Origin: Lytechinus variegatus
Taxonomy: Eukaryota > Echinodermata > Echinoidea > Temnopleuroida > Toxopneustidae
DNA length: 64,000 nt
Assembly: GCF_018143015.1 (NCBI RefSeq)
Contig: NC_054758.1
Coordinates: 12,938,001 to 13,002,000, forward strand
Reading direction: 5' to 3'
Under the pieces are notes generated by a model, which saw nothing but the letters and a program-made list of their open reading frames with translations, did not search any database and was not told the origin of the DNA. Position numbers and translations under genes: made by a program. Below, piece after piece: positions 42,520-53,862 of this stretch (within the stretch, counting starts at the first letter, position 1; every line of letters starts with the position of its first letter).

Positions 42520-44099
42520 GCTGGTTATCTTGAGTTTGAGGGGAGCACAAGAAAACTATTTAAATAAAGTTCAAATAAACATCCGTCTGGTGTCAGAGTG
42601 CGAAGTCAATGTTTGAGGATAGGACGTAAATTTAACGCTAAACGCTTTTTGACTTTGCTTTTCTTTTTCTTACTTCATTAATTTCATCAATGCGCCGAAT
42701 TTCCTAGATATCCTACACATTTTTGGTTTAATTAGTTGCATTTAGACATTTCAATGTAAGAAATCTAACATGAAAGTTTAGCCCAAAATTTTCATCTTTA
42801 TTTGTCAAATAGTATATTATGTGGCAGATTAAAAGAAATTCCTTCCATTTCACCCGTACCGCCATGGTATTTACAACGACAGGAAAAATATCACGAAGAA
42901 ATGCAAAAGCTCACACAATGTGTTCACCTTTTACTAAAACTGAAATGTCACATTTGTGCCAATGAAGAGGCATGAAATGGGCAGTATTTCAAATTCGATT
43001 AGATTGGGATGTAACTTAATGACATACCTATTAAAATAGCCCACGCCCGAATCACCGACAAAGAAATAAAATCAGTTAAAAAACAAAATATACTCCAGCA
43101 TTTCGCCCTACGTATGGATTGCCCCCTTAACCTTATAGCATATATCTGTTTGTAACGGTATACTTTTTTTTTTACTTTTTAAATCTGTTTAGCTGATATT
43201 CAAATGGGAAAGGGATTAGTAGTCTCTATACCGTCTAATGATCAATTAATGCATGGTGTTCGATTTTACACGAAAATGAGGTTTAAGGAGAACTGAACTT
43301 GACATATATACGCTTCATATATAACAAAAATAACAAAGGCCAGGCGATATTTATTGAAGAGTACGATTTCCTGAAGGAACTGCATTTTTTTTTTTTTTTT
43401 GGGGGGGGGGGGCCAAATATTGTGATGTGAATATTAAGGGGGAAAAGAAAAATGAATTATAAATGGGTGCGTTCCATGAAAGTACATGTCGGAGTTTTGT
43501 TCGAAACAGTGCTTCCCAGCCAACCAGAACCAAGGAAAGATGTCAGGGGCCGTTTTATAAAGCTGTTCGTAAGTTAAGAGTGACTTTAAGAACTGGTAAA
43601 TATTTCTCGCGCGCGAAACCATCGTGAATGAGCATTTTGGGGCATCCCATTTAGCATAAAAAAGGATCATCAGCCGTTCTTAAAATCGCTCTTGACTTAC
43701 AATCTTTATGAAACACCCACTAGATCTGACAACTTGTCGGACAATGTTTATGAAACGGTCCCTTGAGGCGTTCTAGTGGTCGTATAAATTAGTACAACAC
43801 TATACTTTCAAACTGTTGCACCTTAGCCTGATAGAATAAAGATATTCGTGTATTGTATTTGGATGATTTATGTCCTGCAATTAATGGTGCTGCTAAAGAA
43901 GTGCTTCAGGCTGTAAATAATATGGCACATGAACAAGTAAATGAAGGAACATATATATGAACAAAATGTGAAACCATTAATGTTCATTTTGACAAAATAT
44001 CTAATTGAAGAAATGCATTTATGCAAACACATAAATACATTTACGTAAATGACTAAATAAACACGGGTCCTGGGCATTTCAGTATTTGAATAGCTCAGA
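42520..44099. other. AT-rich stretch with one MITE, no gene seen
   Basis: A poly-T/poly-G run lies at 43387-43411. At 43547-43717 GGGGCCGTTTTATAAAG and CTTTATGAAACACCC are inverted, a MITE of the GTTTCATAAAG type. Otherwise nothing coding. Confidence 0.5.
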
Positions 44100-44825
44100 T
44101 GCAGAAGGGATTAGGTCCATTTTTCATCAAATTTTCTTTTCTTTTTGTCTCTATGTATATATCTATAGTAGCTCTATTAAGGTGATACCAAAGAAAAGTT
44201 GAATTTGTAATTTAAAAAAATGAACAAAAATGGCAAAGAAAGATCACCTTTTTTCAAAGGGGGTTAGGTCCATTTTATTTTAGTCGCAAAAGGGGTTAGG
44301 TCCACAAATAATTTTTTGGAAAATAATAAAAAAAAATATGAAGACAGATTTCTTTCATACCCAATTTTATGTTCACATTGTAGGGTATCATGACAATTTA
44401 GTTTCGCATAAGAATATTGCAATATGGGGGAATAAAAAAATGATTTTATTGGAGTGGACCTAGCCCATTTGAAACCAATCTTTTCTGAAGAGCTCATTTG
44501 TCAAAAGTGATTAGTTTAATTTAAAAAAATATATATTGTTTTTTATCTTAAAACCTATAGATTTCTAGTCGCTTTGATGATATTGAAGAAAATGTCAAAT
44601 TCACACCAAAACGTGAATAAAAGTGGCAAAGAAAAATCACTTTTTTTTATTCATAAGAGATTGGATTCATTTCAGTTTTCTTGCAAAAGGGGTTAGGTCC
44701 AAAGTGATATTTAAAAAAATATATATATAAAAATAATGAAGACAGGTTGATTTCTTCTATACCCAATTCATGTTCACATGACAGGGTAGTACATCAAAGT
44801 GGACCTAACCCCTTTTGCTACCAAA
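44100..44825. repeat. Repeats of AAAGGGGTTAGGTCCA
   Basis: The motif or close variants occur at about 44107, 44261, 44290, 44650 and 44688, and inverted (TGGACCTAACCCC) at about 44453 and 44802. The unit between motifs includes an AAAGTGGCAAAGAAAAATCAC-type segment, repeated near 44225 and 44620. Confidence 0.75.
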
Positions 44826-45439
44826 CTCTTCATTTACAGATTACCTGCTTCACTTAATGTTTGACACTGTTTTTAATGGCCTGCATGCCCCCAATTGAAC
44901 AATTCGAATGAACCCCTCCGTCCTCCTTCCGATCCTTTATTCCCGTGTCTATATTTTGCCTAACCTGCTTCAATATTTGTCTGCGACCCATATTCCTTGA
45001 TTAAAAATGTACCACTCCTGATAATATCCTGCTCCATATCTTATTTCACAATGTTCACCAGTGAAAGATATCCATAATGACCGTTTGACTTTTTTTCTTT
45101 CAAGATGGAGATTATATCCTTCCCTATGGCTTATTTTGGATGAGGTTATCAGCAATTTTCTATTGCATCTCAACTTTCGTACCATCTTTCAATTTGATCA
45201 CAAACTCGTTAATGTTCTTATTGATTTCATATTATCCCTTCGGCGAAGGGCGTACAAGACGGCGATGATAACACATGCAATAATCAATTATTTACCCCGT
45301 TGTAACATGGCAAGAGGATTAAATAAAATGGGGGAAAAATGCTACGGAATAGTAACCTCTAAATCGCTCACGTGGGCTCGGGTAAAAGAACCCTTCGGCT
45401 GTTTGAGCAGGGTTTTATGCCTTGTCTCAGGCATTAATA

Positions 45440-45550
45440 TGTCGGCATTGGTAATGGTAATTACGATGGTGGTGGCGGTGATGATGCTGGTGATGGTAAC
45501 GATGACGACAATGATGGTGGTGGTGATGGTGATGATGACGATGATGAATA
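45440..45550. repeat. (GATGGTGATGACG)n low-complexity tract
   Basis: GAT/GGT triplet mixture of about 110 bases, giving artefactual Met/Val and His frames. Confidence 0.9.
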
Positions 45551-45664
45551 GAAGGTATCTGGTGATATCCAAGCAGAACATCAATATTGTAAGGGTTTGA
45601 TGCTTTACTGTTGTTTTTTATTCCCCTGTGCCCCGACATTCCAAACACTTTTCAATGCAATCGT

Positions 45665-45912
45665 ACACAGCAAAAACTTTGGTGTTAACCGGTGTACATA
45701 CAATGTAGAGGTCCACACCAGTTATTTTACACCGGTGTTAAATTGGTGGTGTTAGTTTTACACCTATAGGTGTTATCACAACACCTATGGTTGTTACATT
45801 TACACTCTTTGGTGTTATGTTCAATCTCTAGGGTGTTATTTTAGCACCTCAGGGTGTGGTCCGCTAACACCAATTGGTGTCAGTTTTAACACCACAGTTT
45901 TTACAGTGTAAC
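45665..45912. mobile_element. MITE packed with GGTGTTA/TAACACC
   Basis: At least ten GGTGTTA-like or inverted AACACC strings in 245 bases; the ends (GCAAAAACTTTGGTGTTA and TAACACCACAGTTTTTACAG) are inverted repeats. Confidence 0.75.
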
Positions 45913-47930
45913 TATTTGGTATCCTTTTTATCATGTTTATATCACACCAACCATTTAACCTGTAAAGTTTTAGCCCCTCTGCATGTTCAACTTGCTTTGT
46001 AACTTGTTCAAAAAGCGCTTAATACGAAACAATAATTATTATTATTATTGACTCCTTCATTTCCAACTTACCTATACGCACCATCCTCTCTCCTCTTCCT
46101 TATTGTATTACACTCTCAATCTCCAACCCCTCTCTCCCTTCCTCTCTTTTCATTGTATCTCCCTCTTTCTCTATCTTCCTTCCTCGCTCACTCTCTTTCT
46201 CCCTCACCATATCCCTCTCTCAATCGCTTCCTCCTAAGATCATTGCCATGGTTACCATCAGTCTTTTCCTTTCCCTTCCACGAATTACAAAGATGAACTT
46301 CACAAAACGCGCTGAATAGATGGAAATAAAATTTTACAAATCACTTTGTAGCGGTTGCTATGAGTGGAATGACAAAGGTTCTACAGACATACTGAATTGC
46401 TCCACCTATGCTATGCATTATTTACCAGGAGTCCTATGCAAATCTATTGAGATTACTGTAGCAACCACGCTTTCCTGGAGCTGACCTAGCATATTCCATT
46501 GCCTTTGCTTAATTTATGACGAGAATAATGAGGTTATACGAATTCTGCTTGGTAGTGAGTCGACCCGCAATAATTGTGACTCACCATGAATTCAAGTCCA
46601 TATATTTTACAATTACCTTTTTCATTGCAATATTTGTTTAGAGAGAAATATACAAGACACTCTTCTCCCATGGCTTTAGACTGTCACAAATAACAATTGT
46701 TATATCACTCATACAAGTTAAAGCTATGCTCATCCTTGGATGACCCAACCCTTAATTATCAATTTCTCGTGAGGATGCCCGCGGAAATCCCTTTCTAGAA
46801 CTACCGGTTGAATGATGTCAAATGAATGAATACTAAAGCCACACCAGCGCACCTTACTCAAGACTGATCAATGCATCTACGTTATTTCGAATGATGCATC
46901 ATCTGTTGATTTGGAGTCGGTTTCGTTGGTGTGACCGAAGCGAACCGAAAATGCATACAATCAATCTTGCGCAACTGCTCCTAAACCGAATACTAGTAAA
47001 ACAAAAGTACGCATGGCACCCGGTCACTGCCCGTGGACGGTACGCCATTGACGCTTGTTTGTGTTCGTGTACTGCGGTGCGCTCTGTGGCAGGCGCCATC
47101 AGATTTCATCAACACCTCGATTGATCCCATTTCTGACGGGTAGATTAGCGAGGGCCGAGGCGTGACGGATCGTTCTTCCGATAGCGAAGTTTGGGGGTAT
47201 TGGTGGCGTGGGGAACACGGCCAAGACATTGGTATTGGAAGTCGTGACGGGAATGCAAAAAAAGATTTGCGTGGTCTTGCCATGATCGGGCTTTAACGGA
47301 TGCCCTCACTCACAAATAGACTGACATGAAACAAAGAAGGAAACATCGAATTTAAGCATTTTTGTCAAGACACATGATAACTTTCAAACAGTAGAGTCTC
47401 GAACAACGGTCTTAGTCGGGCGGCTTATTCTAGCTTTAAAGAAAGAAGCTGAGAATGCACACATTTTTCTTAGCATGCACTTAAAATGTAATATCTGTAA
47501 AAACAATGGAAGACAAAATTTAGAACTACGAGTGGCAGGAAAATGTCCAACATCCTTACAGAAAAGTGATTAAAAGGTGTTGAATCACATTATTTTATAT
47601 CAAACTCGAACCCTTGTCTCAATGACCCATATTTTTACAAATCAAATTTCCCCCTTTTGGGTGGTTCTAGTTGAATAATGTAAGGACATCAATCTTCTGC
47701 GACATTTTATGCTCCGCTCTTACTATCTTTTAGGGCATAAGTTAGAGCTACAATGTAGGATTGTAATATAATTTTTGGTTCAAAATAATGTAAATATGCG
47801 GATGAGGGTTTATTTAGTTTTGAAGGTTAAATTTTGTGTTTGGCAAGACGTAGATATTTTCCATCGGAGCAATTGTTGCCGGAGCAAATATCATGGAACC
47901 CTATATATAACTGGCTTCTTGTAAGGATTT
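45913..47930. other. Gene-poor stretch with a GC-richer patch
   Basis: A LINE/SINE-like 3' end (AAAAAGCGCTTAATACG, then ATT triplets) near 46010; CT-rich tract 46080-46230; a GC-richer patch 46940-47290 with open frames on both strands but no good splice borders; the remainder AT-rich. Confidence 0.45.
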
Positions 47931-48315
47931 GGGTTACACTTCGTAATTCCGAAGGTTCGTTATTCCGAAACACGTAAATTGCCTATACCTCGATGTTCGT
48001 TAATCCGAAAACGTAAAAGGGTTCGTTAATCCGAACATTTGTGGCGTTATTCCAAAGGTTCGATACTCTGAAAACGAAATAAGGTTCGATGTTCTGAAGG
48101 TTCGTTAATCCGAAAACGAAATAAGGTTCGTTGTTCCGAAGGTTCGTTAGTCCGAAAACGAAGTAACGTTAGTTAATCATTTAGTTTTCGGACTAAAGAA
48201 CCTTCGGAATTACGAACCTCATTTCGTTTTCGGATTAACGAACCTTCGGAATTACGAGCCTTCGGAAATACGAACCTTCGGAATAAAGAACCTTCGGAAT
48301 TACGAATGTATGCGG
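47931..48315. mobile_element. Palindromic TTCGGAATTACGAA element, copy 2
   Basis: About 385 bases, GGGTTACACTTCGTAATTCC at the left and CGGAATTACGAATGTATGCG at the right; interior as in copy 1 but reversed in orientation. Confidence 0.85.
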
Positions 48316-49705
48316 AGGATATGATGTATGGTGATGTCTATGTACTGGTTTCCTTATTGTTTTATTGGTAATGAACATGGGGTCTATGATTTCATGGTAA
48401 TGTTCTGTTGAATAATCGTCGTGAATCATTGTAAATCATTGCAAGTCTCCTGTTTTTTCCATTATAGTCCTACAGTCCTACATGTAGCCTAGCTAGAATT
48501 TCAGGAGTTTCATGAATTTCGATACGTATATATTTTTTTAAATAAGAATCATTCATACGGTCATACCAACTGTAACTCTGTTACCGTCAGAACACGAAGC
48601 CTGGCTAATTTCAAAATAATTCCCTTATAGCTAAAAAACAAATTAAAGTAGTAGTAATTGACAATACAATGGGTGATTTCAAGTCCCGTGTTGGCATCGG
48701 TGTTGGTGTTGGAATTTGGATTGCTTCCCCAAGCTCCAAAACATATTCTGAGTTTGTAAAACCGATCCAGATCACATAATTGACATCTCACAAACTAGGA
48801 GTAACTTTTCAGGACCATCTTCATTTGATGCTTGATGTTATACTCGTGTAAAAATTGACCTAACACCAACACCAATAGGTAAACACTGAACTTGAAATCA
48901 CCCATTACATGCACACAGAGAGCGAGCGATAAGTTAAAATGGCGTTGCGTTTTGGCATTGCCATTTGACGTATATTGCATGAACATAATATTCCGGGGGA
49001 ACTTGAAAACGGCGGATTCTTCCGCAATGGAAGCAGTGAAGATAAAAATTGTATGAGATAATTCATTGTATCGAAATGAATCGTAGAATACGTGCTGGAC
49101 AAAGGAAATTGAATAAAGATATGTAAGAAAAGGGCGAAGAGATAGAGATAGAGAGAGGGAAAGAAGGAAGGGGAAGGTGTGTGGGAGAAGATAAGAATAA
49201 GGTGGCTCGCCTGTTTGTACCGATATCGATTGTATAAAACCATTTTCGAAGATCGACAATAAACAGTCTTTAAAAAAGGGGCAACGTTCCAAAGGGGAGT
49301 TAAATCCATATTGAGTGAGATTGATAATGAACTACATATCTTAAACAAAAATGATATAATAAATATGCATTCCTTGACTGTTGATTTTCGGGTTCTTTTA
49401 GAAGTTACGTTTCAAGCACAGGTGCACGAGTGTATATGTGTATTTCATTTTCCCATTATATTTAGTTGCATGACGTCTTGTAAAGAAACTAGATGTGTAC
49501 GAGGGGAAGGACCGAGTACAAAACAAAACAAGTTGTAATGGCAATTTTATTATGATTGAGTTGTTTACGAGAGGCAGAATTCAATCATCATTAGTACTTT
49601 CTGCTCTCGCCCAAATGGCATTTAGATACCGGCAAAACAAAATATGTTTTGAGAGATGCTTACAATACAACATATGAATTCTGGAAAAAAAAAAGTCGCG
49701 TTGAT
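48316..49705. other. Non-coding stretch, no gene seen
   Basis: AT-rich with a GA-rich tract at 49125-49190 and repeated GTTGGTGTTGG/CCAACACCAA strings at 48690-48880 that look like inverted arms of a degraded repeat. Confidence 0.45.
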
Positions 49706-50295
49706 TTTAAAGGGGAATGAAACCTTTGGAACAAGTAAGCTTGTGTCAAAACAGAAAAATCAAAGAACAAAGAAAGTTTGAGAAAAATCGGACAATTAAT
49801 GAGAAAGTTATGAGCATCTGAATATTGCAATCACTAATGCCATGGAGATCCTCTCATTGGCAATGCGACAAGGATGTGTGATGTCACGTGTGAACAACTT
49901 TCCCTTCAGATGGACTCTAAAATACCCCCAAAATGTCTCTATTTGCTTGTTCTTATGGTGATAAAAACTCTTTATCCATGATGTATTCTTTAAAAATCTG
50001 TATCACATGCCCTCCCTTAAAAAGAACACATGATCTACTGATAGATGTGATAAAAGAGGAAGTTTAAATAAAATATATACTAAAGAAATGGGGAGAGTTG
50101 TTCACAAGTGACATCACACATCTTTGTCGCATTGCCAATGTGAGGATCTCCACAGCTTTAGTGATCACAATATTCAAATGCTCATAACTTTCTCATTATT
50201 TGTCCGATTTTTCTCCGACTTTTGTTGATCTGTTTCTTTGATTTTTCTGTTGTCACACAAGCTATCTTGTTCCAAAGGTTTCATTCTCCTTTAAA
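49706..50295. mobile_element. Hairpin MITE family C
   Basis: TTTAAAGGGGAATGAAACC at the left mirrored by GGTTTCATTCTCCTTTAAA; inner arms (AATCGGACAATTAATGAG and AAGTTATGAGCAT) also mirrored. Confidence 0.85.
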
Positions 50296-50698
50296 GGAAT
50301 TGACTTAAGCGAGAAAAATGGGTCAAACCTCAATCTATTTCCGTAAAAGCCATAGTTAAAAAAAGCAGGCCTACAATACCATTTGCCACCATCTAAGTAG
50401 TAATAGTAGTACCTCAAAAAAGGTTTCTCTGCAAATGTAGACTATCTTACTTTCCTTTTACACGCAATAGTGATTAAAATCGTCACTACAAGCAGGTTGT
50501 TTCAATGTTCCTTCCATCGTGTCATCTTTATTATGACCTCATTCAAGACGAGTGTCTGTCCAGCGAAAAGAAAAGTATATTCGTATAATCATAGAGCTAG
50601 CTCCATGGTATAATAGTATATCGATCCTCGGCCCACAAGGGATCAGATGCAAAGCAGGGTGGCAACATTGCCAAACTGAACGTATTTGTTTTCCGCAG

Positions 50699-50804
50699 GC
50701 TGAGTAAAGATACCAATTTTACTGAGATTAATATTCTTGACCTGGCGGAGTACCGCTTCGGCAGGCGCAATGCATCGCGGGATATTGAATTCGAGTACAC
50801 CTGA
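50699..50804. other. GC-rich exon-like island readable on both strands
   Basis: On the - strand, 50742-50800 follows a TTTTCGAAAACTATTTCAG acceptor and would end at a weak GTCAAG donor in phase 0, reading VLEFNIPRCIAPAEAVLRQ; the LRQ then meets LLGRI of the exon at 41654. On the + strand a TTGTTTTCCGCAG acceptor opens a frame LSKDTNFTEINILDLAEYRF then GRRNASRDIEFEYT and TGA, containing an RFGRR amidation and cleavage motif. Only one reading can be the main one. I favour neither firmly. Confidence 0.35.
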
Positions 50805-51620
50805 AATAGTTTTCGAAAAAAACTTAGACGCTTGACTTTCTTAATGAAATTATAAATATTACATTGTTGATGGAGCACATCTGATGTGCACATTTATCAG
50901 ATTTTGCAAGCAATTTTCTTTCCGATTCATGTGTTCTAGAAATGGTTTAGTGGTAGAAGATAAGTCAACCCCACTACAAAAATAAGAATTAATAGAAAAG
51001 GAAATATGCAATCTAAAATATGAAAAGAATTTGGTTACCCCAGTCAAATTTAGAAAATGTCTTACCTTTACAGAATTGCACAATCAGCCTTTTAGCATGA
51101 AAGTAGTTCAATCAGTCTACCAATTAATTCAAATTTATGAAATAAATATCTTAAAATTAATTGGAACTTAAAACGGTTGTCAATATACGAATTATTTTAA
51201 CCTACCTACCATGCAGATCTAAACGCTATCTAGGGTCACGGACCTTTCTAAAAACTATATTCTTCATTTGGAAAATGAATAATTCATATAGTTGCCTATC
51301 TTGAAACTTATTAAATTAGGCCTGTACAAAGTCACTTTGGTCTTCAAGCAATAATTACCCGTAATTATTTTTGAGGGGAAAAACGCAGTACGAGTGACGT
51401 CAATGGGAGAAGGAAAAAAATAGTGATATCGGATGAATGTTCTCAACAAATATGGCCGAACTTCTGTGTGTTGACCATATAGCCATTCAAAAATGAAGTA
51501 AAAAAAAAGAAATTATTAAGAGATCTGAAAAAAAATAATGTGTTAGTTTTGACTTCCTTCGAGCAACTATCATTTATTTTTTATCTAGAAATTGCTAATT
51601 CTGCCATTGAGATACTAAAG
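50805..51620. other. Non-coding, AT-rich
   Basis: No recognised repeat or splice-bounded coding sequence; it is the host sequence left of the next hairpin element. Confidence 0.45.
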
Positions 51621-51929
51621 ACTTTTCGCATTTACTACGGATGCACACTCCACAAGGCATCGATTCCTTTGAAAATGCAATAAAAATCACGAAGGAGAGC
51701 CAAGAGCTTTTGTCGAAAGTTGGTGGACTGGGAAAGTAGATCCTCCGAAGATTTGCACCGGACGAACGTTTGCAAATATGTCGTTGTCCAATGTAAAGTG
51801 ATTCAGATGCTGTCCCATTTCACCAAACTTTCGACAAAAGCCTCTCAGCTCTCCATTGTGATTTGACTTGCATTTTGAAAGCTATTGGTGTGTTGTAGAG
51901 AGTGTGTCTTCGTAGTAAATGCGAAAAGT
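51621..51929. mobile_element. 309-bp hairpin element, ACTTTTCGCATTTACTACG ends
   Basis: ACTTTTCGCATTTACTACG and CGTAGTAAATGCGAAAAGT are exact 19-base inverted ends; inner arms share TTTGAAAATGCA and CTTTCGACAAAAGC strings with the ACTACGCAG family. Confidence 0.9.
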
Positions 51930-52682
51930 GAAGCATTATACAGACGTATAATCACTTATAATGTATAACACACACGCTCTCTCACACACCCCCACGCACA
52001 CACTGCAATTTACACCCGCACACACAACTGATATCAATATGTCCGTAATATCCTAGCGAGAACTCGTTTTATATTGTCAAAACTTTATTATTCCTTGTCC
52101 GATTTCGGTAAAAAAAAATTATATTTTATTTGTCTGGTTGTACGATATCTGTTCAAACCATATTCACGTCTAGAGACCTGTGTCATGAAACTTGTAATAA
52201 TAATAAATTTTCTATAACAGTTCAAAAGCTGATTAGATACTTCGATTTAAATCGCTGATAGTAAGTCTGTTATAGAAATTGTGTATATGTTATCATAACA
52301 AACCTTTATGAAACGGACTCATGGAGTAGCCCTTTAACATCGATAAAAGTCAAAGGGCTGATACAAATCAACAACAGTAGTGGAGGCAGCGTCAGAACAA
52401 GATAGAAGAATCCAAAATAAGTTTATTTCAAAGGAGAGCGTTAAAAATTTAGTTGAATTCGCTTAGTGTATTCGGAAGTATAATGACCCAAAAATTTTTG
52501 TTTTCTCTCTCAGCGAAGCAAAATGCAAATGAATACAATATAATTACTTTCTGATGTTTATTTATTTATTTGTTTTCAAGAATCTATGTAAGAGATGTTT
52601 TCTATAAATGGAAACTTGAACGTGAAACCGATTTTGAGCCATCAACTCTCATTTCCTTGCTTTGAAGATGAAAATGTGATCA
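51930..52682. other. Non-coding, one hairpin MITE
   Basis: CA-rich run at 51970-52030. At 52175-52325 TGTCATGAAACTTGT with TTTCTATAACAG mirrors CTGTTATAGAAA and TTTATGAAACGGAC. No gene seen. Confidence 0.5.
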
Positions 52683-52881
52683 ATGACGATTGACGGTCGT
52701 TCAGCCTCATTTGATCGCGGGCCGCCAAGTGGAAAAGTTTGTCTTGTCAGTTTGTGGGGGATAATTTCATTTAGCGTGCTTCTTCGCCTGTTTGACATCC
52801 GGCAGTGGCGTATAAGCAACCACTACCTCCGCAACGGTCGGGGCCGAACGGGCGGCCAAGTCGAGTGTGAAATGCACCCAA
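52683..52881 (+). CDS. Possible first coding exon of a type II membrane protein
   Basis: ATG 52683 opens MTIDGRSASFDRGPPSGK, then VCLVSLWGIISFSVLLRLF, then a lumenal-like segment rich in Arg/Asn/Gly. The exon would end at AA|GTGAGT (52882), a good donor, in phase 1. It is markedly GC-rich for the area. A short N-terminal tail, one uncleaved hydrophobic anchor and a stem is the layout of Golgi glycosyl- or sulfotransferases, but no catalytic sequence is in view and I found no partner exon. It could be a chance frame. Confidence 0.3.
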
Positions 52882-53540
52882 GTGAGTGTAAAATGCGGTA
52901 TTGACCGAACGGCTGTGATTCATTCAATGAACTTTTGTAACGATGCCTCTTCGTTTTTTCCCCTTTGGATTCCTTGTGGAGGCAAGAACACATGGAGATA
53001 TGATAACTTAAGGTTTTCCCTTTCCGTTATCAGATTCTTCTCATTTTCCCTTGCATCTATTTTTAATCGACTCCTTAATATCTCGCATTCGTTAGAAAAA
53101 AAGAAGCTCTCTCCCACTCCCTCTCCACACCATCCCCATCTTCTCTCTCTCTCTCCATATGAATATTCATTCTTGTTTCGTTTATTGTGACTGCCTTTGA
53201 AGTATATAATCTCTACCATGCACTCATCCTCCTATTTGACTATTTCTATGATATGATCGATATATCGATGTACGTGTCTACCTTAAGTATCCTATATCTT
53301 TTTAGCACACCTCCGTCCCCCTCCCCATAGTGCTTGCCTTCGTGGTGGATCGTAATGCACATCTCAAAGTCAAGACAAAACTGTTACCATGCACGCATCT
53401 CTTTTCTCTGAGTCTCCCGTCTCCTTTTTCATCCCATCTTTTTCTCTATTATCCAACCACTGATACTCTGTGTCTCTCTTTCTATCCCCGCGCCCCTCCT
53501 CTTTACTACCTGTCTCGTATCCTGATTCACTAGCTGTAGG
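52882..53540. other. Low complexity, no gene seen
   Basis: CT-rich tracts at 53095-53160 and 53400-53520; AT-rich otherwise. Confidence 0.5.
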
Positions 53541-53862
53541 TTTCGTTAATCCGAACATTTGTGGCGTTATTCCGAAGGTTCGATAATCCGAAAACGAAAT
53601 AAGGTTCGTTGTTCCGAAGGCTCGTTAGTCCGGAAACGAAATAAGGTTCGTTAATCATTACGTTTTCGGAATTACGAACCTCATTTCGTTTTCGGATTAA
53701 CGGACCTACGGAATTACGAACCTCACTTTGTTTTCGGACTAATGAACCTTCGGAATTACGAACCTCATTTCGTTTTCGGACATACAAACCTTCAGAATAA
53801 CAACCCTTCGGAATATCCAAACCTTCGGAATATACGAACCTTCGGAATTACGAATGTATGCG
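53541..53862. mobile_element. Palindromic TTCGGAATTACGAA element, copy 3 (truncated)
   Basis: Same orientation as copy 2, lacking its first 60 bases or so; ends TTCGGAATTACGAATGTATG exactly as copy 2. Confidence 0.85.

Noticed and set aside
46993-47283. 96-residue - strand ORF in a GC-richer patch
   Set aside because: No recognised motif, no splice borders, no signal peptide; the other strand is equally open.
48905-49348. Met-Asn-Tyr-Leu signal-peptide-like start on the - strand as first exon of the peptide gene
   Set aside because: Only a GTTCCC donor follows and the frame does not fit; too weak to propose.
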